Positions 45,168 to 54,908 of a DNA stretch of 59,279 nt are shown piece after piece; positions within the stretch are counted from its first letter, which is position 1, and the number at the start of each line of letters is the position of its first letter. This DNA comes from Krasilnikovozyma curviuscula. Lineage: Eukaryota; Basidiomycota; Tremellomycetes; Cystofilobasidiales; Mrakiaceae. The position numbers were made by a program, and so were the translations under genes. The notes beneath the pieces are model-generated. The model did no database searches. It was not told the DNA's origin and saw nothing but the letters and a program-made list of their open reading frames with translations. The stretch spans positions 1 through 59,279 of the forward strand of contig MVAQ01000129.1 of the NCBI GenBank assembly GCA_014825775.1, read 5' to 3'.

Positions 45168-46481
45168 ATGGAGAGCCCGGGGGGGAAGGAAGGAGCATCG
45201 AGCCCCCCGACCGCTGGCGAGGTCTGCAATTCTCCTCCTCATAATCAGTCCTTTCCCATCCTAAACGTTTTTTTTTTGTCACACTATCCAGATCAAACAC
45301 TCTCATCAGATGGTCGTTCCTACACCTTCTCCAGCTCTGTTTCCAAGTCATCCATTGGCCCAGTTGCACCATGCTTCCCCTTCGTCGTCTTCGTCAGCTA
45401 TTCAACCTGCGTTCTTGCCGCTTGTGGGATCTACACAGCCTTTTCACAGTATGGCAGGCTTCATTCATACCCCGGCCCCTCCTCTCTTTGGCCCCTCATC
45501 GCCCTCGGTCGTCGGTGGTCTGACACCTGTTGCTACGGCGCCGTCAGTCTCTTCCTTGGCTGGAAGCGATAGAAGTGAGGTAGCATCTTCAGTCAAAAAA
45601 AAAAGAAGGAAGGCTGGGGATGAACCTGGTCCGGGAAAAAAGTCAGTGTTCACTCGTAAAAGAACGTCACTCATTTTCAAGCTGACGATTCGGGAGTACC
45701 AACAGCTGGAGAAAGGGTAAAGGCAAAGCACAGCTTGCAGCGGCAGCAGCAGCAGCATCTGGGGCAATAACATCATCAACAGTAACAGTAACATCCGGAA
45801 TAGCAACATCAATCCCAACTTCATCATTTCCGGACAATGCAGCGCCTGCTCTGCCAATGTTGTTCCCCACAATCCAGCGCAATGAAGTTGCAGACTTGAC
45901 CTATCCGTCGTTGTCTACCTCAGCTGATCCTGGTCCTTCAATCGCGACTCTTCCAGAACCATCGACAAGGCTTGCGACCCCTGCGACAATGCCTGGAATT
46001 CCAATATTCAAAATTGCGGGCTGTGTTACTCTTTCCAAGCTCCCCGCTCATAGGACGACAACGCCAGTGTATGGAATAAGAAGAAATAGTGGATGGGGAA
46101 AAGTGAGATCCTGGAAGAAGGAAAAAAAACGTATCAGAGGGATTGGCGGAAGCGCGTGGGAGGTAGACGCTTGGAAAGGATGTAAGCACTGAGGGACCTG
46201 AGCTTTGAATCCGGTCTAACGCGTATACCTTGTTAACAACAGCGTCAACGTCACCTTTTCTTGACCAACTAACTTCAATGGCAGTAGCACAGCAGAATGT
46301 TCTGTCCATGGGCCAACAATATGCAATTCCAACAGTACAGCAACTCTCAGCGTACTCTCATTCTGCCCCTCAACTTTCTTCTAATGTTCCCATATTTACA
46401 GAACCAATTCATGGATTGTCATCCTCTCAAGCTCAAGGGGCAGGTCAACGTGCCCAAGGGGGAGATGGTATAAGAAGTTAG
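45168..46481 (+). CDS. Low-complexity, probably nuclear protein of unknown function
   Basis: Not recognised. The model that keeps one frame is 45168..45221, 45292..45655, 45741..46181 and 46243..46481. The first half is Ser/Pro-rich with a basic patch (VKKKRRKAG) that could be a nuclear signal. After an 85-nt intron the protein continues with an alanine run coded by CAG repeats, then a conserved-looking basic block TTPVYGIRRNSGWGKVRSWK followed by GIGGSAWEVDAWKG, and a Gln/Ser-rich tail. The intron choice at 45656 is needed, because a straight reading stops at 45718. The gene ends 35 bp from the end of the convergent RhoGEF gene. Confidence 0.55.
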
Positions 46482-46516
46482 CAAAACGTAGCCGTCGCTA
46501 TATGGTTATTATGGAA

Positions 46517-49500
46517 TCAGAACGGTATACCATTCTGTTGAAGGAGTTTCCTCAGTCGATCAGTTTCTTCTCTACTTTTGGCAAGGTCCCGTTTCAGGTC
46601 ACTGTGAAATAAACCAAACATTAACATGCGGGAACAGCAGCATGTCTGCAAGAAAAACTCACGAATTCTCGAACATCAAGGCATTTTTGGAAGCCTTCAT
46701 CAGCTGAAGTTCACGTTTCATGGAAGGAGGTGAGCCATCTAAATCCTCCTTGGACGGGCTCTCGGACTCAAGTTTGACAGGTGATGAATCCGGTTGGGAT
46801 TGAGACCTTTGCGATTGAGATCTTCGAAGCGGCTCTGATTTGGTTAACCAAGGAGTCTGTTGAGCAGGTAGCGTTGTCGGTGGTGGTGGTTCTCGACGTT
46901 GCGAAGGAAGCACCAGTTCCAGTGAGGGTTGAAGTGCAAACGACTGTGTAGAATCCTGCAGCTGGTATTTACCTTGAGAGATACGTTCCTTTGGAATAGA
47001 CCCAGTCATAAAAAACTCGTCGTCTGGCTCAACAGGCAATGGTTTGCGATGCGAAGTTTTCTTGGCTGGTGAAGATGATGAAGACCAAACTGGAGGCTTT
47101 GATAGAGATGCAGGTGGATCGTATTGATAGGGCTGGGATAGTTCATCATCTGTCTTGGGATTGTTGCTGCTGGAAGCTGTTGAGTTGTTGCTGGATTTTG
47201 TGTTGACAGTCGATGCTCGACTATTGACAGACCTTGACCTCTTGTGGCCATTACTGCTGATAGATCCAATCACACCCATACCCTCTAAAGCATTTCCACC
47301 ATTACGGGAAGAAAGGGACCCCCCAAAAAGGTTTCGCGAGATTGCGTCCAGGTTAAGGACACCCCGACGAGATGTCCCCCCATTGGGGGTTGTAGGAGCA
47401 GATCGAGACTGAGGAGCTGGTATGGAATAGAGATTCCACTGATGGACTGAACAGGCAATGGCACAGAAAGTAAATACATTGAGTTACAAGTCATCGATCA
47501 CACATCGGGTTAAGCCGCCCACCTGTTTGTACCACACGTCTCGGGACGTCCATGAAATTGACAAGTTCCATGCTCATTGATTCTTCGTGTGTGTCAGGAT
47601 CTCTGCCATTCACTCTAAACTTACACATCCCACCAGAGAGCGGTTGAATCTTGATGACTAGAAGAGGACAACAGGCAGGTGATGTCGGCGAAGAGTGATC
47701 TCCAAGTTGAATGGGATCCGAAGATGTCGACTCGTCAATGTGAACTACGACTTTGGCCTAAAAAAAATCGACACTTCAGACTATCGCGCACAATTGAGGG
47801 CAAATATGCGAATAGTTGCCACTTACCTTCTTGGTATCGACCAGCCAATCTCTACGCTTCCAAATATTCCAATAAGCCCGAGCTTTGCCGCCACCTGCAC
47901 CTAAATCCTCCAGAATAACCTCTTCTCTACCTACTAAAGCTTTGCTCTTTCCAAATCTTGTCCGGTAGAGAGCCTGAGCTGCCCAGATGTTCAGCACAAA
48001 CTGCGCCCTGTCCTCGTCACTTCCAACGGAGGACGGATGAGTGACCGTGTATGGTCGTAAGGGTCGTTGGCTTCCCCAAGATGGTGAAGGGTGAGAGAGT
48101 GGTGGATCAAGGTACAATAGGAACTCTATGAAGAGGTAAAGTCAAGTCAGCATTTCAAATCTAACCACGTCACAGTTTAGAGGGAAGCCGTCACCTACCC
48201 GATCCACCCATATCAATAGCCATAATCTCTAAGAGGTCTGCAACCCCTCTACAACTCAGTTTCTCTGTCTTCTCCATTACATTCATGTTCCCAACAGCTA
48301 CTGTTTTCCCGATGACTTTGACTAGCTTCGGAAGATCGTCAAGCCCAATCATCTTTTTGCCAGAATGATGTGATGATGGTCTTTTTGATATGAGAAGTCT
48401 GTCGGTGAAGAGCAGAAGAGTGGCATTTAGGGAATCTGCTGATGTCGAAGAATACGATGGGTGAGGAGTAGGGTTAAGATTGTCGACCACATCTATTGCT
48501 GATGAATACGACCGCGAGGAAGATATCATGTCCGCCTTTCACATAAAAGAACAGGAAACCGATAAGCAGTAATCGAAGCACAGCTTTGCTAGAGAATATC
48601 GGCTTACAGGGAACGCCTCAATTCTCTCGCTGATGGCGCTCAACACAACCATCTTCGCCCGCACACCATCACGATCATCTTCACTGGTTCCAATACTAGT
48701 AGCAAGCTCAATTACTTCTTCAACGTCTTCTCTCATCGTATTTGTCGAAGGATCGTCCTTCGGTAAGCACTTCAACATTAAGTTCAGCAGCATAGTATAT
48801 CGAGGGATCCTCTGTATAGGTTCCATGAGAAGTTCCTTCAACCCTACATTGGAGATGTCTTCTGTTCGATATTTCGATGCCTGAGGAGTAAAGCCAGTAA
48901 TGTATTTAGTTGCCAGAGTATCCTGAAGGACAGAGCAAAAAAAAAAAGGAGTGATCTCGACGCACCTCAACGAACGAAGCAAACTCCTTTCGCTTACTTA
49001 TCATCTCGCTATACATCTTTTGTGCATCTTCGCATTTGTCATAATAAGTCTTGTAGCAGTCGAAGGCCCGACGTTCTTTGAACTTTGACGCAAAAATGAA
49101 TGGTCGAACTCAGCCATCCACAATATAGAAGACGTGTAAGCATCTGAGCGGCATAATCACTCACATGACGGAGCAAGATGGAAGGGACTTCGTTGCTGGG
49201 AACTTGTAGAAAATCCGCTAGAAGAGACTCGTTCACCGCCAAGATGGAGTCGATGTTACCGAACAGGAGCGTCGCGTTGTAGAGGGGTATTATGCTAGTA
49301 TGAGGGGATCTAGCAAATGTCCTCAAAGGGTCTGCGTACGACTAAGCGGTTCAACGACAATTAATTCCGCGATTAACTGAAGGAATGAGGAGGTAAGAGG
49401 CGGGCAGTGAACAAAGAGGTTCTTACATGTTTGAGGGCTCGCAATCGCCTAACATAGGTCTGTTCTGTTGATATTAGCTCATGTATGTGTTGTGCGAGCT

Positions 49501-50187
49501 TCTGCGGGTTGCTTCGGGGCTGTTGGTGATTATGTTGAGGCATCCCGAGCAAGATTGCCGTCAGCAACACCATCACTGGTTAAATGGATTTGAAAATCAG
49601 GCTTACCAACGAACCTTCTCCAAACGAGGAAATTCTACTAGGAGTCACAGGCCGGTTGCTGGAGGAGGTATACTGAGGGGGATATGGCAGTGTTTTGAGA
49701 ATATCGCCCAGCAGAGGCAGCAGAACGTCCGTTGCTGAAAGGAGTTGACCATACACAAAACAAATGCAATAATTATCAGCAACACACACTCCATTTTACA
49801 GCCTGGAGAGATTGAAGCGAAGAAAGATCGTTGTACAACAAGGGAAGGAATTGAAATATCGTGCTTACCTCTGCCCTTCTTACCCTCGACGACAACATCC
49901 ACAAAAAAGGCCCTTCTTCCACCAACTTTTCTTCCTATACTCGAGCTTCTATTAGACCCATGCCTTTCCATCCCGGCCCCACCATCACTGCTCATGCTTC
50001 TTCCTCGTTTGCTATTGAAGCCATTCCTTTCAATTGTTGACCCACTCTCGCCCCAGATGCTCGCTTCGAGGCTGACAGACTGCTTCTTTGCATGACCTAG
50101 GATGCTGGACTTCTGAGGGGACGAAGGTTGATTACTGTGATAGGGTTGGTGCGGGTGTTTCGAGGGAGAGGGACGAGAATAATCCAT
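46517..50187 (-). CDS. DH-domain Rho guanine nucleotide exchange factor
   Basis: A Dbl-homology exchange factor for a Rho/Rac/Cdc42 GTPase. The N-terminus (MDYSRPSPSKHPHQPYHSN, ATG at 50187) is a Ser-rich disordered region. The DH domain starts with LAQHIHELISTEQTYVRRLR (about 49430..49500). It goes on through SILAVNESLLADFLQV, AFDCYKTYYDKCEDAQKMY, LKELLMEPIQRIPRYTMLLN (the conserved helix CR3, about 48790..48840) and DDPSTNTMREDVEEVIELA. After it comes a PH-like region with LFTDRLLISKRPSS and VNIWAA-type strands, then a long Ser/Pro-rich tail and a terminal coiled coil (DLKRDLAKSREETDRLRKLL). About 1,000 residues. I cannot tell which GTPase it serves. Confidence 0.87.
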
Positions 50188-50404
50188 CGCTAATTAAATT
50201 GGTTGGTTGTTGTTACGAGGCAGACCAGAACCTCGGAAAAAAGGTTTCATGGGTAACGCGACCAAAAAATACAACACGTCGAGCGATTTGCAGAGACTGC
50301 AAAGCACTTTCTGAAAGCCAGAAAACAACATCCAGCATAGATAAGTTCATACAACAAACATCCAGTCCCCTCGACGAAGTTCCAACGCACGAACTGCGGC
50401 CCTC

Positions 50405-52587
50405 CTACTCGATTTTCTGCTTCTTCACACTTCCACCACCTTGACTGCCTGCACTTTGAACACTTAAAACACTCTGGCTCCGCTTCTTCCTATCTTTCTC
50501 ACCACCGACAGCATCGCTTCCTCCTGCGTTAGAAGGTGGACCTCCAGGAGCAGGGGCAATCGCAACGACGGGTGGTGCAGACGACGGCGCAACAGGAGGT
50601 GATTCAACGACTCCACCTTCTTTCCTCAATTTCAGGGCCCGAACCTCCATCTCAGCCCTGTCAACCTGTCGCTTCAATTCTACCATCGCACCAGCCGCTT
50701 CAATGAGGCCTTCCAGCTTCTCAACATTGGCCCTGGAAGGATACACCAGCCGTATAGGATTCACTGGTGGTTCAAGTTCGCCCATTAGTTCCTTGATTTT
50801 ATCAGCCAGGTTTACCTTCATGATGGGAATCTTTGAAGAACGAGTAAAGACTGGAATAAGGGGTAACTTTGGTGGCAAGTTAGGTGGTGGTCGGACGATA
50901 CAGTTTGCCGTGTCTGAGAAAAAGGAGAAGAAGTATAAGCCATTGGGGTTAGCACTGTATGAAGAGGAATAAGTGGAGAAAAGTAGAACTTACCAGTCTG
51001 AAGAGCCTTCATGTGCTTCTTATTTTGCATCACATCAGATCCCATCGGCGAAGAGCTGACCGACCCTCCTTCTAACTTGCGCTTCTGTCAAAAACAAATG
51101 AGGAACAAAAGTAAGCAAATAATCTTGTAGCAAGGAAGTGAAGCACTGACCTTATCCGTAACACCTCCCGTTGGCACAGTACCAGTAGAGGAAACATTGA
51201 TCTGTGGACCAGCCCCTGGCAGAGGAATCAAGCCGCTCTCAATTCCGCCCAGCATCCTCATTAGATCCTCCCTTTCACTCTTAAATCTCTTTTCTGTCTG
51301 CTCCATCCTTTTGCATTCCAGATAGAGAGTTTCTTCCTCAGCTATTTGTTCGGGCGTCAACGTGAAAAGCGATGAAGAGTAGCTGCGACGGGAAATTTCG
51401 CGTTCTGTCGTAACACCCAAAAGGAAAGTTGGCAAGAGTGGGGTGAAGAAAGCAAAATCTTGTACTAACCTCGATCAAACGAATACCATCCGAGAGTTTG
51501 CGTCTTGCTAGCTTCATCACCAGCGGATGGTCTACTTCTGATCAATCTTCTACACACCGAGTAGTACCTGTTCTTCAGATCCTCGATTGGCCTCTCCTTG
51601 GCTTTGGGGGCCAATTCTTGTATAACAACCGGTACAGGTACAGGTATTGGCGCAGGTGTGGGCTCGGCCAAGGTGGGCGGCTCAGGTACGGGAGCAGGAG
51701 CAGGTGTTAGTGCTGGTGCAGCTGGGATGGGAGCATCGATGAGTGTGGCTGTTCCGTCTTCTATCAATGGATCTGTAGAATGAGCAAGAGTTGAGGGAAC
51801 AGGAGCAGCTGTTGGGTTTGGTACTGGTAGAGAAGGAGGTTGAACGACGACGGGTGCTGGTGTGGGAGGTATGTAATTCCAACGATCTGCGACGATAATG
51901 AACCTCAAATCATATTCCTTCAGCATAGAGAAAAGATAGTCGGTTTCATGCAGTGTCCAATCAGGGTCGGTAAGATGAGTTTCGTACTCGGTGAGTGAAT
52001 ACGAGAGGAGAGGTGTTTGGACGGAGAACGGTGCAAATGGTGATTCTGGGGGTAATGCAAGCGTGTCATTGAGAAAAGTATATCTAGAAGTACAGGAAAA
52101 TACACTCACCTTGGGGTTTCATGCTGGTAGCAGCTGGTTTTTTGGCCCAGTGGGAAAGGCTGAAGTCTGCAGGTGACCTTGTGGGTGGTGTGAACTGTTG
52201 AAGCTCCCTGAGGTGAGGCAGTGTCGATAAAAAGTCAAATCTTGATAGCTCCTTCAAGGAAAGAAGCGAAACATCTACACATCTAGGACCGACTCACCAT
52301 TTCTGGGCTGCCTTCCTCTCGTCGCTTTCGCTCTCCTTATCCTTTCCCCAACTTCTCTCCTTGAATTTCTTCCCACCAGCTCCTCCTGACCCTGAACCTA
52401 AATCTTGTCCAACTATATCACCCAAGAAGCCTTGGGCGAGGAGGGAAGGGGCATTGTCACCGAGGAGACGGTAGACTTCTCTCGAAATCCCTTCTGGGAG
52501 TTTAGGTTTCTTGGGGACAGATGGAGAAACAGACTGGCTACTGGCTGGTGGAAGTGATAGGATCGCCCTGATGTCTTGTGAGCTCAT
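50405..52587 (-). CDS. SWC4: SWR1/NuA4 complex subunit Swc4 (DMAP1 family)
   Basis: Swc4/Eaf2 is shared by the SWR1 H2A.Z-exchange complex and the NuA4 acetyltransferase. Start MSSQDIRAILSLP at 52587 (the upstream codon at 52641 is TTG). LPEGISREVYRLLGDNAPSL and then YSLTEYETHLTDPDWTLHET and DYLFSMLKEYDLRFIIVADRW mark the N-terminal and SANT/Myb-like domain. The family continuation RPIEDLKNRYYSVCRRLIRSR follows, but only after about 90 Pro/Ala-rich residues. Later parts are LTPEQIAEEETLYLECKRM (coiled coil) and IRLVYPSRANVEKLEGLIE, ending GSVKKQKIE at 50405. The gene is divergent from LSM7, 125 bp away. Confidence 0.9.
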
Positions 52588-52712
52588 CCTGATAAACCAC
52601 CGCTCTGGCGGACGAAAACTAGGGATCGTGGGTTGAGGCAACTGGCGCTCACAGCAAGTGGCTCACCCAACACCCACACCTCAATTTTCCCTATTTTTTC
52701 CCTAACTCAATC

Positions 52713-53640
52713 ATGGCTGAAAGGGTACGTAGATCGTGCCATATCTGAGTATAGACCAGTCGGTGGTGAAGGTCTCATCGCCCTTTTTTAATGTATGATT
52801 TCTTTAACAGGGAGGCAGAGGCAATTCGAGAGGTGGGAACTCAGGCAGAGGTGGTCGAGGCGGAGGAGCTTCTGGAGCAGGTGGAAAGGAAGAGAAGAAA
52901 ACTAGAGAAGCTATCTTGGACTTGGGAAAATATGTCGACAAGAAGATCAGAGTGAAGTTCTCTGGTGGGAGAGAATGTAAGTCATCTTCTTTTCAGTTCC
53001 TCCCTTCAGTTTAGAGGGTCCAGTCTGCTCTTTTGTCAAGAAGGAGAGGCCTCTACTATCTTTCTAAACCGAATACGTCGCGTTTTGGTGCCTGGCTGCA
53101 CCTACCATGTCTTTTCGCTCACACCTTCTCACTATGCTCTTTCCTTTGTTCTACCCGAATCATTCTTCAACACTTCTCTTGTACCATTGGGCGATCCATT
53201 ACTCTCTTAGTGGTGGGTGTTTTGAAAGGTTACGATGCTCTTCTGAACCTGGTTTTGGACGAAGTTACTGAGGACGTACTGGGTTAGTGTATTGAGTATG
53301 ATTTTGAGATCCTCTCGAGTTTCAGCTCATTTGTTTGTCACCTTTCGATTCTAGTACCAACACCACACACTCGATCGTTAGGCTTAGCTGTCTTGAGAGG
53401 GCCTTCAATAATTTTGCTCAGTCCGATGGATGGTACTGAAGGTTCGTTGTGTTCTCTCTCGGGCTCATATTAGATCCCAACCGCAACATCATCCGACTGA
53501 AATGGAAACTGATCATGACTTTTTGTTTACGCTTTGTTCATGGTTATTTCGATTTCGGATGGTTTCATTCTGCTTTGATCGCAAAAAAAAAAAAAAAAAA
53601 AACAGAGATCGCAAATCCTTTCTTACAGCCTCAAGAGTAA
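52713..53640 (+). CDS. LSM7: U6 snRNA-associated Sm-like protein LSm7
   Basis: LSm7 is a subunit of the LSm1-7 (mRNA decapping) and LSm2-8 (U6 snRNA) rings. Exons: 52713..52724 (MAER, only 12 nt), 52811..52976, 53211..53282, 53355..53441 and 53606..53640. The protein begins with an RGG-like stretch (GGRGNSRGGNSGRGG), then the Sm1 motif ILDLGKYVDKKIRVKFSGGRE-LVGVLKGYDALLNLVLDE and the Sm2 motif RSLGLAVLRGPSIILLSP. It ends EEIANPFLQPQE, the classic LSm7 C-terminus. The RGG-rich N-terminus is longer than in yeast. The last intron ends with 20 adenines directly before its CAG acceptor. Confidence 0.93.
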
Positions 53641-54165
53641 TGAAGGTCCTAGCATTTTCTTTCATTCTGAGAGCTGTAGCTGTAGACTGGAGAAATTGGG
53701 AAAGGAGGCAGTGGACGAGAAGCTTGAAAAAGATCTTTTGTTTTTCACAAAGGCGCTGCACATTTTATTGTAGCCAATGTGGACGTATCCGGATATGTAA
53801 GCAGTATGTATATTAACAACTGGCTTCGAGATCTCTGAAGCAAAGAAAGACTACTCGATGAGGGCTTAGAATTCGATATAATCGCTGAGAATGCGAATTG
53901 ACACTGGCAGCGCAGTTGTTCCCACGCATCTTTTAAAAAAAAAAAAAAAAACCAGGTGATTATAAGGAAGGTCTAATCCCGAGTTGTTTCTATCAACCCT
54001 CCCGCCAACAAGATTTGGGCGATAGTGATGGCAAGAAATTGGAACGGTATCTTTTCGGACCAGAGAAGGGTAGGATTGACCCTTCCAGCCTTATTATCTT
54101 TGGTATAAGAATTTGGCCATCAGTCAGTCACTTGACTCTTATTTAACTTCCTTCAGGAAAGGCAT
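53641..54165. other. Convergent spacer after LSM7
   Basis: There are 525 bp between LSM7 and the small membrane-protein gene, which run toward each other. The spacer contains the 3' untranslated regions and an A17 run at 53935..53951. No further gene is visible. Confidence 0.45.
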
Positions 54166-54740
54166 TTAGTTGCGATACTCACAAGCTCTGATAATACTCG
54201 CCATGCTCAAGCCGAATGAAGAGCCAAAGGAAACGCAGGCCATCGCTCTCAGCCAGAAAGCTTTCTTTCCTTTACCGCCCCTTCCACTATACACAGAAGC
54301 AGCAGCAATGCCCCAGGAGAGGATGTCGACAGTGCCAACAAAGATGGAGATCGGCAGGAAAATGGAGCGCTAAACAAAAACAAATATTAAACCGCAAAGA
54401 GGTCAAATCTCTGCCAAAACATAAACACAGGGCAAGGAACTCACCACACTCTTACGCTCCATTGCACCAGAAACCATTTTAACGATTGTCAGGAGCTGAG
54501 GGGTGTTACTGGACGCCATCAAGCCCAAAATCAGCAGCTGGTTCCTCATAGAACGAGGCTCAACAGATGAGGGTGTGACCTATGTAGTTATATTGAGTAA
54601 TCAGAGTATTTCGATCGGCGTTTTCATCAGAACGGCAGTATTGTGCTCCCTACCTTAACCAACGAATACACGGGTAAGACTGCCAAGGCCGTGCGCAGCC
54701 CCACAGCAACGGTGACTCGAGCATTTTCCCAGTTTGACAT
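54166..54740 (-). CDS. Small predicted membrane protein, unknown
   Basis: Three exons (54654..54740, 54445..54579 and 54166..54369) join in phase to about 141 residues. The first exon reads MSNWENARVTVAVGLRTALA, the second includes PRSMRNQLLILGLMASSNTP, and the third has RSIFLPISIFVGTVDILSWG and KAFWLRAMACVSFGSSFG, ending IIRACEYRN. Two or three hydrophobic stretches suggest a membrane protein. I do not recognise the family. Strong GTAGGG/GTGAGT donors and consistent phase support a real gene. It ends 525 bp from LSM7 and starts 168 bp from the histone deacetylase end. Confidence 0.6.
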
Positions 54741-54908
54741 GTTGGAAAGGAGATAGCAAATGTACTTGAAGGTTTAGGAAAGATGCGACCTTGCTCGCCG
54801 GCACCACATGCTCGCTTTGCTTACCGCTCCGTGCCCCTTGCCACTATCGCTAATTATAACCGATATTCATCGAAAAAAATCTACATCACATACAATTCAC
54901 TTTCCTTC

